DNA of 64,000 bases from Pelomonas aquatica (GTDB lineage: Bacteria > Pseudomonadota > Gammaproteobacteria > Burkholderiales > Burkholderiaceae_C). Position 1 is the stretch's first letter. The number at the start of each line of letters is the position of its first letter. Location of the stretch: assembly GCF_026712205.1 (NCBI RefSeq), contig NZ_JAPPUW010000023.1, positions 1 through 64,000 of the forward strand, written 5' to 3'. The notes below the pieces were generated by a model. It did no database searches. It was not told where the DNA came from and saw nothing but the letters and a program-made list of their open reading frames with translations. A program made the translations under genes and the position numbers. This document shows, in pieces, positions 1 to 9,342 of this stretch.

Positions 1-119
1 GCCTGACGGCGCAGGAGATCGGCAGGAAGCTGGTCAAGGGCGGGGCCTTCATCGACGTGAAGGCGGCCTTCGACAGCAAGGCGCTCATCGACGCGGGCTT
101 CCGCCTCTGGCGCCTGTGA
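1..119 (+). CDS. Nucleotide-sugar dehydrogenase, C-terminal fragment (WbpA-like)
   Basis: Only the last 38 codons are present; the reading frame begins at base 3 and ends with TGA at 117-119. The tail contains FIDVKAAFD and ends in RLWRL. This is the usual C-terminus of UDP-N-acetylhexosamine 6-dehydrogenases such as WbpA and TviB, where a short DVK...FD segment precedes a WRL ending. Such enzymes oxidise C6 of UDP-GlcNAc twice with NAD to give UDP-GlcNAcA. That product is the substrate of the WbpB, WbpE and WbpD-like enzymes encoded at 12103-14871, so a WbpA role fits the context. The next gene starts inside its stop codon (GTGA overlap). With so little visible, a different UDP-sugar dehydrogenase cannot be excluded. 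Confidence 0.62.
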   Translation, partial: LTAQEIGRKLVKGGAFIDVKAAFDSKALIDAGFRLWRL

Positions 120-1273
120 GCCCGAACGGCGCTGCCGATGCACGGCCGCTGGTGGTGCACCTGCTGCACCGCTTCGACACCGGCGGGCTGGAGAATGGCG
201 TCGTCAGCGTCATCAACCATCTGCCGGCTTTCCGGCATGCGGTGGTGGCGGTGACGGAGATCACGGCGTTCAAGGAGCGCGTCAAGGCGCCCGGCACGCA
301 ATTCATTGCGCTGAACAAGCCGCCCGGCCAAGGCTTCTGGCTCTACCCGCGGGTCTACAGGCTGCTGCGCGAGTTGCGCCCGGCCGTCGTGCACACGCGC
401 AACCTCGGCGCGATGGAATTCCAGCTGCCGGCCTGGGCCGCGCGCGTGCCGCTGCGCGTGCACAGCGAGCATGGCTGGGACACCAATGACCTGGGCGGTG
501 TCAGCGTCACCAACCAGCGCCTGCGCCGCGTCTACGGCGTCGGCACGCAGCGTTTCGTGGCGTTGTCCAAGGCCATCGAGAACTACCTGACCGGCCCGGT
601 CGGCTTTGCGGCAGAGCGCGTCCAGCGCATCTGCAACGGTGTCGACACGCTGCGCTTCGCGCCGTCCACGACCGTGCCTGACGCCTGGCTCTACCGTCGA
701 AGCGAGCACCTCGTCATCGGTGCGGTCGGCCGCATGCAGGCCGTGAAGGACCCGCTCAACCTCGTCGACGCCTTCCTGCGCCTGCGCGAGCTGTGCCCGG
801 CCGACTGGCCGCGGCTGCGCCTGATCATGCTGGGCGGTGGCCCGCTGCTGGAGGCCGTGCAGCAGCGCCTGGCCGACACGGGCGCGGCGGGCCAGGCCTG
901 GTTGCCGGGTGACCGCAGCGACATCGCGCAACTGCTGCCGCAGTTCGACATCTTTGTGCTGCCATCGCAGGCCGAAGGCATCAGCAACACGTTGCTGGAA
1001 GCCATGGCCTGCGGCTGTGCGCCGGTTGCAACCGATGTGGGGGGCAATGCCGAACTGGTGGAGGCAGGCGAGGGCGGCAACGGCCTGCTGGTGCCGCCTC
1101 AGGACAGCGAGGCGTTGGCTGCCGCGCTGGCGCGCCTTGTCGCCGAGCCTCCGCTGCGCCAGCGCCTGGCTGCGGCCTCGCTCGCCCGCGTGCGCGAACA
1201 GTTCAGCCTGGACCGTATGGTCACCGCCTATGGCCACCTGTATGCCGGCGACCTCCCTCGGTCAGGGGGATAG
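116..1273 (+). CDS. Glycosyltransferase, XrtA/EpsH1 system-associated type
   Basis: 385-residue GT-B glycosyltransferase predicted to add one sugar to the lipid-linked exopolysaccharide repeat unit at the cytoplasmic face. The N-terminus has RFDTGGLENG, the hallmark of the sugar-transferase family (TIGR03088-like) found in exosortase A loci. The nucleotide-sugar binding half carries the EX7E motif E287-GISNTLL-E295 followed by AMACG and an ATDVGG loop. The start is GTG at 116, overlapping the previous stop by four bases, which implies translational coupling. It is followed by a 126-bp gap before the amidotransferase. The family is clear; donor and acceptor sugars cannot be read from the sequence. 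Confidence 0.9.
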   Translation: MSPNGAADARPLVVHLLHRFDTGGLENGVVSVINHLPAFRHAVVAVTEITAFKERVKAPGTQFIALNKPPGQGFWLYPRVYRLLRELRPAVVHTRNLGAMEFQLPAWAARVPLRVHSEHGWDTNDLGGVSVTNQRLRRVYGVGTQRFVALSKAIENYLTGPVGFAAERVQRICNGVDTLRFAPSTTVPDAWLYRRSEHLVIGAVGRMQAVKDPLNLVDAFLRLRELCPADWPRLRLIMLGGGPLLEAVQQRLADTGAAGQAWLPGDRSDIAQLLPQFDIFVLPSQAEGISNTLLEAMACGCAPVATDVGGNAELVEAGEGGNGLLVPPQDSEALAAALARLVAEPPLRQRLAAASLARVREQFSLDRMVTAYGHLYAGDLPRSGG

Positions 1274-1399
1274 GCGTGGCCGACATCACGCCCAGCCGGC
1301 GGAATGGCCGATGGCGGCACCAAGCTCGGTAAGAATCCGTCGTTGCCCGTGCCTGCGACGCGCGGCTTTCCCAATGATTGGCTGAATCAGGTCCAACCC

Positions 1400-3319
1400 A
1401 TGTGCGGCATCACCGGTCTGTTCGACATCCGTGGCCAGCGCCTCCCCGAGCGCGAACGCCTGCACCGGATGAACGAGTCCCAGCACCACCGCGGGCCTGA
1501 CGAGGGCGACCTGCACATCGAGCCCGGCGTGGGCTTCGGCCACCGGCGCCTGTCGGTCATCGACATCGCGACCGGCCAGCAGCCCATCTTCAACGACGAC
1601 AGGTCGGTGGCCCTGGTGTTCAACGGCGAGGTCTACAACTACCTCGAACTGATGGACGAACTGCGCGGCCACGGCTACGTGTTCCGCACCAAGAGCGACT
1701 CCGAGGCCATCGTGCGCGCCTGGGAGCACTGGGGCGAGGACTGCGTGCACCACCTGCGCGGCATGTTCGCCTTCATGATCCATGACCGCCGCCGCGACTG
1801 CTTATTCATGGCGCGCGACCGCCTGGGCGTGAAGCCGCTGCACTATGCGCTGACCGAGGACGGCTGGCTGCTGTTCGGGTCCGAGCTGAAGAGCCTGATG
1901 GCCCACGGCGGCCTGCGCCAGCAGATCGACCCGCGCGCCGTCGAGGCCTATTTCGCGCTGGGCTATGTGCCCGACCCCTGGACCATCTACCGCCATGCGC
2001 AGAAGCTCGCATCCGGCCACCGCCTGCTGGTCAAGCGCGGCCAGCCGCTGGGCGAGCCGCAGCGCTACTGGGACGTCAAGTTCACGCTGGACGCCAGGAT
2101 CGGCGAGGAGGCAGCGGCCGAGGAACTGCGCCGGCGCCTGTCCGAGTCCGTCAAGCTGCGGCTGAAGGCCGAGGTGCCGCTTGGCGCCTTCCTGTCCGGC
2201 GGCGTCGACTCCAGCGCCGTCGTCGCCGCGATGGCCCAACTGGACGAGCAGCCCGTCAACACCTGCTCCATCGGCTTCGACGATCCCAAGTTCAACGAGA
2301 CCGAGTTCGCGCAGCAGGTGGCGGACCGCTACCGCACCAACCACCGCGTCGAGGTCGTCAACAGCGACGATTTCGGCCTCGTCGACCTGCTGGCCCATCT
2401 CTACGACGAGCCCTATGCCGACTCGTCGGCCATCCCGACCTACCGCGTCTGCGAACTGGCCCGCAAGCACGTCACCGTGGCCCTGAGTGGCGACGGTGGC
2501 GACGAGAGCTTCGGCGGCTACCGCCGCTACAAGATGCACATGATGGAAGAGCGCATGCGGGGCGCCTTCCCGCTGGCGCTGCGCCGCGGCGTGTTCGGGC
2601 CGCTGGCCAGGCTCTATCCCAAGGCCGACTGGGCGCCGCGGGTGTTCCGCGCCAAGACCACCTTCCAGGCCATCGCGCGAAATTCGGTCGATGCCTACTT
2701 CAACACGATGGGCCTGGTGCGCGATCCGCTGCGCCAGCAGCTTTTCAGCAACGGCTTCAAGCGCGAGCTGCAGGGCTGGCATGCCAGCGAGGTCTTCCAC
2801 CACCACGCCCGCCGCGCCGAGACGGACGATCCGCTGGCGCTGATCCAGTACCTGGACATCCACACCTATCTGCCGGGCGACATCAACACCAAGGTCGACC
2901 GCGCCAGCATGGCCCACAGCCTGGAGGTGCGCGAGCCGCTGATGGACCACCAACTGGTCGAATGGCTCGCCACGCTGCCATCCAGCCTCAAGCTGCGCGG
3001 CCAGGAAGGCAAATACCTGTTCAAAAAAGCGCTGGAGCCCATGCTGCCGCATGACGTGCTCTACCGGCCAAAGATGGGCTTTGCCGTGCCGCTGGCGCGC
3101 TGGCTGCGCGGCCCGCTGCGCGAGCAGACCCGCCAGGCCCTGCAGCAGGGCGCGCTGGCGCAGACCGGCTGGTTCAACGCCGCCACCATCGCCCGGCTGC
3201 TGGACCAGCATGAGCGCGGCGCCATGGACCATGCCCAGCCGCTGTGGACGCTGCTGATGTTCGACGCCTTCCTGCGCAACGCGGGCCTGAGCACCGCCTC
3301 GGCGCGCGCGGCGGCCTGA
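1400..3319 (+). CDS. XrtA-associated asparagine-synthase-like amidotransferase
   Basis: 639-residue glutamine-dependent amidotransferase of the asparagine synthase B superfamily, closest in layout to amidotransferase 1 of exosortase A loci. The start is fixed at ATG 1400 because Cys2 (MCGITGLF) is the expected Ntn-glutaminase nucleophile after Met removal; open frame continues upstream but would bury this Cys. HHRGPD and FNGEVYN glutaminase motifs follow. The synthetase half has the ATP PP-loop SGGVDSS at residues 266-272 and a GDGGDE segment. In polysaccharide clusters such enzymes amidate uronic acid carboxyls, which would suit the two uronic acid pathways here; that role is inferred. A second, incomplete paralogue lies at 16779-18452. 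Confidence 0.9.
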   Translation: MCGITGLFDIRGQRLPERERLHRMNESQHHRGPDEGDLHIEPGVGFGHRRLSVIDIATGQQPIFNDDRSVALVFNGEVYNYLELMDELRGHGYVFRTKSDSEAIVRAWEHWGEDCVHHLRGMFAFMIHDRRRDCLFMARDRLGVKPLHYALTEDGWLLFGSELKSLMAHGGLRQQIDPRAVEAYFALGYVPDPWTIYRHAQKLASGHRLLVKRGQPLGEPQRYWDVKFTLDARIGEEAAAEELRRRLSESVKLRLKAEVPLGAFLSGGVDSSAVVAAMAQLDEQPVNTCSIGFDDPKFNETEFAQQVADRYRTNHRVEVVNSDDFGLVDLLAHLYDEPYADSSAIPTYRVCELARKHVTVALSGDGGDESFGGYRRYKMHMMEERMRGAFPLALRRGVFGPLARLYPKADWAPRVFRAKTTFQAIARNSVDAYFNTMGLVRDPLRQQLFSNGFKRELQGWHASEVFHHHARRAETDDPLALIQYLDIHTYLPGDINTKVDRASMAHSLEVREPLMDHQLVEWLATLPSSLKLRGQEGKYLFKKALEPMLPHDVLYRPKMGFAVPLARWLRGPLREQTRQALQQGALAQTGWFNAATIARLLDQHERGAMDHAQPLWTLLMFDAFLRNAGLSTASARAAA

Positions 3320-3341
3320 AGAATTTCAAAGGACAAGAACG

Positions 3342-4658
3342 ATGAAGGTTTCGGTTTTCGGTCTCGGCTACGTCGGCGCGGTTTCCTGCGCCTGCCTTCC
3401 GGAGTTGGGCCATGACGTCGTCGGCGTCGACATCAACCCGCTCAAGGTCGAGCTGATCGCGTCGGGCCAGTCGCCGGTGGTGGAGGAGGGTATCGAGGAG
3501 TTGATCGCCGCCGCAGTCAAGGCCGGCAAGCTGACGGCCACGCGTGACGTCGCCGCGGCCGTCCGGGCCACCGAGGTGTCGCTGATCTCGGTGGCCACGC
3601 CGTCGCTGCCCAACTACATGCCTGACCTGACCGCACTGGACGCCGTCGTCGGCCAGATCGGCGCGGAGATCGCGAAGAAGGACGGCCACCACACCCTGGT
3701 CATCCGCAGCACGGTCGCGCCGGGTACGACGCGCGAGCGCATTGCGCCGCTGCTGGAAATGGCGGCTGGCCGCAAGGTCGGCGAGCGCCTGTCGCTGGTC
3801 TTCAACCCCGAGTTCCTGCGCGAGGGCTCGTCGGTGTCCGACTTCCATAACCCGCCGCAGACCATCGTCGGCAGTATGGACGAGGCCGGTGTGGAGGTCA
3901 TGCGCCGGCTCTACAGCGGCGTGCCCGGCAGCTTCGTCGCGGCCGACGTCGGCGTGGCCGAGTCGGTCAAATACCTGTGCAACGTCTTCCACGCGCTGAA
4001 GATCGTCTTCGCCAACGAGGCTGGTGCCGTGCTGAAGGAGACGGGCCTGGACTCGCGCGACGTGCTGGAGCTGTTCTGCCGCGACACCCAGCTCAACATC
4101 TCCAAGGCCTACCTCCGGCCCGGCTTCGCCTTCGGCGGCTCCTGCCTGCCCAAGGAGGTCAAGGGCTTCCTGACCATCGCCCGCGAGCGTGGCGTGGAGA
4201 TCCCCGTTCTGGGCTCGCTGCTGGACAGCAACGAGGCGCACATCGGCCGTGCCTACGACATCATCGCCGCGGCCGGCCGCAAGCCGGTCGCGCTGTTCGG
4301 CCTGGCCTTCAAGCCAGGCACCGACGACCTGCGCGACTCGCCGCTGGTCGTGCTGGCCGAGAAGCTGCTCGGCAAGGGCTTCGACCTGACGATCTACGAC
4401 AAGTTCGTCAAGATCGCGCGGCTGCTCGGCAAGAACAAGGAATACATCGACCGCGAGATCCCCCACCTCGACAAGCTGCTGCAGGAAACGCCCGACGCGG
4501 CGCTGGCGCGGGCGGAGATCGTGGTCGTGGGCCATGCGGACGCCGACACCCGCCAGCGCATCATCGCCGTCGCCAGGAACGCCCGCGTGGTGGATTTGAA
4601 CGGCTATGCCGACCTGCGCGCCGCTGGTTTTGCGCAGTACGAGGGCATCTGCTGGTGA
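3342..4658 (+). CDS. algD: GDP-mannose 6-dehydrogenase (AlgD-like)
   Basis: 438-residue UDP-glucose/GDP-mannose dehydrogenase family enzyme that would oxidise GDP-mannose to GDP-mannuronic acid with two NAD. The N-terminal Rossmann motif is GLGYVG (residues 7-12). The active-site motif is FGGSCLPKE, with the cysteine at residue 268, the same number as the catalytic Cys of Pseudomonas AlgD. Total length and the GICW tail also match AlgD-type enzymes rather than UDP-glucose dehydrogenases. ATG 3342 is preceded by an AAAGGA ribosome site. The stop overlaps the next GTG start by four bases. GDP-specificity is inferred from the AlgD-like pattern and was not tested by alignment. Confidence 0.85.
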   Translation: MKVSVFGLGYVGAVSCACLPELGHDVVGVDINPLKVELIASGQSPVVEEGIEELIAAAVKAGKLTATRDVAAAVRATEVSLISVATPSLPNYMPDLTALDAVVGQIGAEIAKKDGHHTLVIRSTVAPGTTRERIAPLLEMAAGRKVGERLSLVFNPEFLREGSSVSDFHNPPQTIVGSMDEAGVEVMRRLYSGVPGSFVAADVGVAESVKYLCNVFHALKIVFANEAGAVLKETGLDSRDVLELFCRDTQLNISKAYLRPGFAFGGSCLPKEVKGFLTIARERGVEIPVLGSLLDSNEAHIGRAYDIIAAAGRKPVALFGLAFKPGTDDLRDSPLVVLAEKLLGKGFDLTIYDKFVKIARLLGKNKEYIDREIPHLDKLLQETPDAALARAEIVVVGHADADTRQRIIAVARNARVVDLNGYADLRAAGFAQYEGICW

Positions 4659-5878
4659 CTCGACTCAAGGTCGCCTTCGTCTCGCCGGTCTTCCTGTTCC
4701 CGGCCGATGCCGGCGGCAAGATCCGCACCGGCAACATCCTGCGCGGTCTGAAGGAGAGCGGCCGGTTCGACATCACGTTGCTGTCGCCGGCCACGGTGGA
4801 GCAGCAGCGCGAATGGCAGGGCGAGCTGGACAAGCGGTGCGAGCGTTTCATCGGCTGGACGCCGAGCACGCCGCGCCCGCGCTGGCAGCGCGCGCCCGAC
4901 CTGCTGTCGTCCCTGCCGATCAACGTGGCGGCGGACCGCACGCCGGCCGCCGTGGCCGCCGTCGAGCAGGCGCTGGCCGCCGAGCGCTTCGACGTGGTCG
5001 TGTTCGACTTCGTCCACGCCGCCGTGCTGCGCCCGGTGGGCTTGAAGTGCGCCACGGTCTGCTTCACGCACAACGTCGAGGCCGAGATATTCGAGCGCCA
5101 TGCCAGGATGGCCGCCAGCACGCCGCTGCGCTGGCTGTGGGCTTCGCAGGCAGCCAAGATGCGCCGCTTCGAGCGCGAGGCGCTGGCCAGGTTCACCCGC
5201 GTCGTCGCCGTGTCCGAGCGCGACGCGAAGATGTTCGAGAAGAACGATGGCTTGACGACCGTGCGTGCCATCCCGACGGGCGTCGACCTCGACTTTTTCT
5301 CGTGGCAGGCACCGGCCGACGGCGTGCCGACGGTCGTCTTCACGGGCTCGATGGACTGGGAAGCGAATGTCGACGGCATCCGCTTCTACATCGACGAAGT
5401 CTGGCCGCGCGTGCGCGCCAGGCTGCCGAGCGCGCTGCTGCGCGTCATCGGCAAGAACCCGCCCGCGGCGCTGGTGCAGCACGACGTGCCCGGCGTGAGC
5501 TTCACCGGCTTCGTCGACGACGTGCGCGACCATGCGCGCGGCGCCCAGGCCTTCGTCATTCCGCTGCGCGTCGGCGGTGGCACACGCATCAAGGCCTTCG
5601 AAGCGATGGCCATGGGCCTGCCGGTCGTGTCGACCAGCATCGGCATCGAGGGCCTCGATGTCGAGGACGGCACCCATTTCCTGCGCGCCGATGGTGCCGA
5701 GCCGCTGGCCGATGCGACGCTGCGGCTCATCGCCGACGGCGCGTTGCGCCTGAGGCTGTCACGCGCGGCACGCGAACTCGTCGAAGCCCAGTTCGGCCAC
5801 CGTGTCGCGGCAGAGGCCTTCGGCCGCATCCTCCTGGAAGCCGTGGCGGCCATAGAGGCCGTGAAGGCGCCGCAGTGA
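4655..5878 (+). CDS. Glycosyltransferase family 4, XrtA-locus type
   Basis: 407-residue GT-B glycosyltransferase. The start is GTG 4655, overlapping the algD stop (GTGA); longer open frame upstream lies within algD and is rejected. The N-terminus (VSPVFLFPADAGGKIRTGN) is the pattern of stp1-like sugar transferases, where a flexible DxGGKIR loop follows the first beta strand. The C-terminal donor-binding domain has FTGSMDWEANVDG and GGGTRIKAFEAMAMGLPVV, giving the terminal Glu of the EX7E region. No membrane segment is seen, so it should be cytosolic or peripheral. Substrates unknown. Confidence 0.86.
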   Translation: MTRLKVAFVSPVFLFPADAGGKIRTGNILRGLKESGRFDITLLSPATVEQQREWQGELDKRCERFIGWTPSTPRPRWQRAPDLLSSLPINVAADRTPAAVAAVEQALAAERFDVVVFDFVHAAVLRPVGLKCATVCFTHNVEAEIFERHARMAASTPLRWLWASQAAKMRRFEREALARFTRVVAVSERDAKMFEKNDGLTTVRAIPTGVDLDFFSWQAPADGVPTVVFTGSMDWEANVDGIRFYIDEVWPRVRARLPSALLRVIGKNPPAALVQHDVPGVSFTGFVDDVRDHARGAQAFVIPLRVGGGTRIKAFEAMAMGLPVVSTSIGIEGLDVEDGTHFLRADGAEPLADATLRLIADGALRLRLSRAARELVEAQFGHRVAAEAFGRILLEAVAAIEAVKAPQ

Positions 5879-7080
5879 GGCCGCTGAAGATCCTGACTTT
5901 CTCGACGCTGTTTCCCAGCAGCGTGCGGCCTAGCCACGGCATCTTCGTCGAGACGCGGCTGCGCGAACTGCTGAAGAGCGGCCAGGTCGAGTCGCGCGTC
6001 ATCGCACCGGTGCCCTGGTTCCCATCGACGAACCCGCGCTGGGGCGATTACGCCAGGTTCGCCGCCACGCCGCTGCGCGAACAGCGCAATGGCCTGGACG
6101 TGCGGCATCCTCGTTACCTATTGGCCCCCAAGGTGGGCATGACCTTGGCGCCGCTGACGCTGGCCCTGGGCGCCCGGGCCGTTGTCCGGGAGCTCATCGA
6201 CGAAGGCTTCGACTTCGACCTGATCGACGCCCACTACTACTACCCCGATGGCGTCGCCGCGGCCCTGCTTGCGAAATGGTTCGGCAAGCCGCTGACCATC
6301 ACCGCCCGCGGGACGGACCTGAACCTGATCTCGCAGTACGCCTTGCCCAGGCGCATGATCGAGTGGGCCGCCCGCCGCGCGGCCGGCTCCATCGGCGTGT
6401 GCGCGGCGCTGATGGACGTGCTGCGCGGCTGGGGCCACGATCCGGCGCGGTTGAACGTGCTGCGCAACGGCGTGGACCTGGAGCGCTTCAAGCCCCTGCC
6501 GCAGGATCGGATGCGCGCCGAGTTGGGTGTAGGCGGCGAGCCCTTGCTGCTGTCGGTCGGCCACCTGATCGAGCGCAAGGGTCACCATGTCGCGATCGAG
6601 GCGCTGGCCGAGATGGTCAAGACGCGTCCGGGCGCTCGCCTGCTCGTCATCGGCGAGGGCCAGGAGCGCGCAGCCCTGACCGCGCTGGCCGCGCGCCTGG
6701 GCGTGAACGACAAGCTGCGCCTGACCGGCTCGCTGCCCAACACCGAACTGCTGAAGTGGTATAGCGCCGCGGACGTGCTGCTGCTGTGTTCCAGCCGTGA
6801 GGGCTGGGCGAATGTGCTGCTCGAATCCATGGCCTGCGGCACGCCGGTCGTCGCCACCGACATCTGGGGCACGCCCGAGGTCGTTGCGGCACCCGAGGCC
6901 GGGCGGCTGGTTGCGGAGCGGACCGGCGCAGCGTTTGCCGCAGGTATCGAGGCACTGCTGGCCGATGGCACCGACCGTGCGGCGACGCGCCGCTATGCCG
7001 AAGGCTTCAGCTGGCAGTCGACGACGGACGGCCAGCTGAGGCTGTTCAACGCCATCAAGGGAGAGGGCGGCCGTGCGTGA
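5875..7080 (+). CDS. Glycosyltransferase family 4 (TuaC/WcaL-like)
   Basis: 401-residue GT-B enzyme starting at GTG 5875 (GTGA overlap with the upstream stop). The N-terminus has a TLFPSSVRPSHGIFVETR loop, characteristic of TuaC-type glycosyltransferases. The mid-protein ITARGTDLN and VLRNGVDLERF segments and the motif E-GWANVLL-E, followed by SMACGTPVVATDIWGTPEV, place it firmly in GT4. It is a further step in repeat-unit assembly. The following membrane protein starts eight bases before this stop, so the two are co-translated. Donor and linkage cannot be predicted. Confidence 0.88.
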   Translation: MRPLKILTFSTLFPSSVRPSHGIFVETRLRELLKSGQVESRVIAPVPWFPSTNPRWGDYARFAATPLREQRNGLDVRHPRYLLAPKVGMTLAPLTLALGARAVVRELIDEGFDFDLIDAHYYYPDGVAAALLAKWFGKPLTITARGTDLNLISQYALPRRMIEWAARRAAGSIGVCAALMDVLRGWGHDPARLNVLRNGVDLERFKPLPQDRMRAELGVGGEPLLLSVGHLIERKGHHVAIEALAEMVKTRPGARLLVIGEGQERAALTALAARLGVNDKLRLTGSLPNTELLKWYSAADVLLLCSSREGWANVLLESMACGTPVVATDIWGTPEVVAAPEAGRLVAERTGAAFAAGIEALLADGTDRAATRRYAEGFSWQSTTDGQLRLFNAIKGEGGRA

Positions 7081-8386
7081 TTTGATGCTGTTGGTTGTCA
7101 TCGGCTGGTGCTTCCTGCAAGCCTTCCGCCGCCCCTGGATCGGCATCATGTGCTGGACCTGGCTTAGCATCATGAACCCGCATCAACTGTCGTGGACGCT
7201 GCGGACCATGCCCTTCGCTGCGGTCATCGGCGGCGCCACGCTGGTGGGCTTGTTCATCACCAAGGACCGGTGCGACTACTCGCTGAACCGCGAGAACGTC
7301 ACCTTGATGATCTTCATGCTGTGGATGTGCATCACGCTGCCGTTCTCGATGCTCTTCGACGAGAGCTTCGAGTTGTGGAAGCGGGTCATGAAGATCGATC
7401 TGATGATCCTCGTTGCGATAGTCCTGCTGCACAGCAAGCGCCACATGATGCTGCTGGTCTGGACGCTGGTCATCTCCATCGGCTTCTTCGGCGTGAAGGG
7501 GGGGGCGTTCACCATCCTGACGGGGGGGAGCTACAGGGTCTGGGGGCCGGAGAACACCTATATCGACGGCAACAACGAGGTCGCGCTGGCCATCGTCATC
7601 GTCATTCCCTTGATGCGTTTCCTGCAGATGCAGATGCAGTCCAAATGGGCCAAGGTGACCATGACCATCTGCATGGTGTTGATGGCGATGGCTGCCCTGG
7701 GCAGCCATTCGCGCGGTGCGCTGCTGGCCATTGCAGCAATGGCCTTGGTGCTGTGGTGGCGTGGCAAGAACAAGTTCGTCGGAGCGATCACCATGGTCGC
7801 CATCGCCGTCGCGCTTTTGTCGCTAATGCCGGCCGAGTGGTGGGACCGCATGAACACCATCAAGACCTACCAGCAGGACGATTCGGCCCTGGGGCGCATC
7901 AACGCCTGGGGCATGGCGTGGAATCTGGCCAAGGCGAATTTCTTCGGCGGTGGCTTCATGGTCTGGACCGGCGTCATCTTCGCCATCTACGGGCCTGACC
8001 CCAACGACGTGCATGCCGCCCATAGCATCTACTTCATGGTGCTGGGCGAGCAGGGATTCATCGGCCTCTTCATCTTCCTCACGTTGTTCCTGATGGTCTG
8101 GTTCACGGCCGGCACCATCCGCACCAAGGCGCGTGGCAAGCCGGAGACCCAGTGGTTGTCGGATCTTGGCGGCATGCTGCAGGTGAGCCTGGCCGGTTAT
8201 GCGGTGGGCGGCGCCTTCCTGAGCCTGAGCTACTGGGATCTTCCTTACAACCTGCTGGTGCTGGCCGTCGTCGGTCGGCGTTGGCTTGAGCGCAAGGAAT
8301 GGCTGCGCGAGAAGGATGAGCCTGTCATCTACTGGCCGGATTTCCTGAAGAGGCGGTTCAACAAGAAGAACGCTCCGTTGCCATGA
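7073..8386 (+). CDS. Putative O-glycosylation ligase / Wzy-like polymerase, exosortase A-associated
   Basis: 437-residue polytopic inner membrane protein with about ten hydrophobic segments. It resembles the exosortase A-associated putative O-glycosylation ligase family (TIGR03097-like, with an N-terminal DUF5935-type region and a Wzy_C-type domain). Visible marks are SIMNPHQLSW near the N-terminus, VWGPENTYIDGNNE before a helix, GSHSRGALL and a periplasmic DDSALGRINAWGMA loop. Family members are thought to polymerise or ligate undecaprenyl-linked glycans in the periplasm, though direct evidence is sparse. The start GTG 7073 overlaps the upstream gene by 8 bp, and its stop overlaps the next ATG (ATGA). 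Confidence 0.87.
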   Translation: MRDLMLLVVIGWCFLQAFRRPWIGIMCWTWLSIMNPHQLSWTLRTMPFAAVIGGATLVGLFITKDRCDYSLNRENVTLMIFMLWMCITLPFSMLFDESFELWKRVMKIDLMILVAIVLLHSKRHMMLLVWTLVISIGFFGVKGGAFTILTGGSYRVWGPENTYIDGNNEVALAIVIVIPLMRFLQMQMQSKWAKVTMTICMVLMAMAALGSHSRGALLAIAAMALVLWWRGKNKFVGAITMVAIAVALLSLMPAEWWDRMNTIKTYQQDDSALGRINAWGMAWNLAKANFFGGGFMVWTGVIFAIYGPDPNDVHAAHSIYFMVLGEQGFIGLFIFLTLFLMVWFTAGTIRTKARGKPETQWLSDLGGMLQVSLAGYAVGGAFLSLSYWDLPYNLLVLAVVGRRWLERKEWLREKDEPVIYWPDFLKRRFNKKNAPLP

Positions 8387-9342
8387 AGACCTTGTTCAGC
8401 CTGCTGTCCCCGGCCGGCGCGCGTGCGCGCCTGACCGTGCTGATCTTCCATCGCGTGCTGCGCGAGCCCGACCCACTCTTCCCCGACGAAGTCGACGCCG
8501 CGCGCTTCGACGAACTGCTGGCTTGGGTCAAGTCATGGTTCAACGTGCTGCCTCTGGACACTGCGATCCGGCAACTGCACGAAGGTTGTCTGCCTGCGCG
8601 CGCAGCGGCGCTGAGTTTCGACGATGGCTACGCCGACAACCACGACATTGCGCTACCGCTGCTCCTGAAGCACGGCCTATCGTGCAGCTTCTTCATCGCC
8701 ACTGGCTTTCTCGATGGTGGGCGCATGTGGAACGACACCCTGATCGAATCCGTGCGGCTGAGCAGCCTTTCGATGTTGGACCTGCGCGGTCTTGCCGATG
8801 GCCGTGGCGAGGATCTCGGCCAGCATGCCCTTGGCGATGACGACTGCCGCCGTGCCGCGCTGGGACGCCTTGTCGAACGCGTCAAGTACCTGCCGCCTGC
8901 GCCCCGTCAGGCCTGCGTTGACGCGATCGCCATGCGCGCCGAAGTCAAACCGCCGGACGACCTGATGATGAGCAGCGAGCAAGTTCGTGGCCTTCAACGT
9001 GCTGGCATGCAGATTGGCGCCCACACGGTTAGCCATCCCATCCTGGCCAAGCTCGACGCGCTGAAGGCTGCGGACGAGATCGTTGGCAGCCGTAACCAGC
9101 TGCAGGCTTTGCTCCGAGAGAGGGTTGGCCTGTTTGCTTACCCGAACGGCAAACCCGGTACCGACTACCTGCCCGACGTGCATCCGGCCCTCGTGCGCGA
9201 GTTCGGCTTCGACGCAGCCGTGTCCACGCGTTGGGCAACGGCGCGTCGCGGCGATGATGTGTTCCAGATCCCACGGTTCACACCCTGGGATCGCGACCGC
9301 CTGAAGTTCGGCCTCAGGTTGGCGCGCAATCTCATCAGTTGA
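8383..9342 (+). CDS. Polysaccharide deacetylase family protein
   Basis: 319-residue NodB-homology carbohydrate esterase 4 protein, expected to remove N- or O-acetyl groups from the glycan in a metal-dependent reaction. The first metal/catalytic motif is SFDDGYADN (DD at residues 80-81) and the second is HTVSHP. YPNGKPGTDYLP corresponds to motif 3. There is no convincing signal peptide, although residues 1-25 are mildly hydrophobic, so a cytoplasmic action on precursors is possible. Start ATG 8383 overlaps the ligase stop. The neighbouring flippase and transferases support a role in exopolysaccharide modification. Confidence 0.88.
   Translation: MKTLFSLLSPAGARARLTVLIFHRVLREPDPLFPDEVDAARFDELLAWVKSWFNVLPLDTAIRQLHEGCLPARAAALSFDDGYADNHDIALPLLLKHGLSCSFFIATGFLDGGRMWNDTLIESVRLSSLSMLDLRGLADGRGEDLGQHALGDDDCRRAALGRLVERVKYLPPAPRQACVDAIAMRAEVKPPDDLMMSSEQVRGLQRAGMQIGAHTVSHPILAKLDALKAADEIVGSRNQLQALLRERVGLFAYPNGKPGTDYLPDVHPALVREFGFDAAVSTRWATARRGDDVFQIPRFTPWDRDRLKFGLRLARNLIS

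Noticed and set aside
1274-1399. Small gene or promoter between the first glycosyltransferase and the amidotransferase
   Set aside because: The only open frames run into the downstream gene out of its conserved start or are very short. No promoter hexamers or repeats stand out.
1802-3232. Long open frame on the minus strand opposite the amidotransferase, and similar long frames opposite wbpB-wbpE, kdpB, kdpD and the TPP enzyme
   Set aside because: They mirror strongly GC3-biased genes, have low-complexity Arg/Ala/Gly/His composition, no ribosome sites and no recognisable domain. They are by-products of codon bias.
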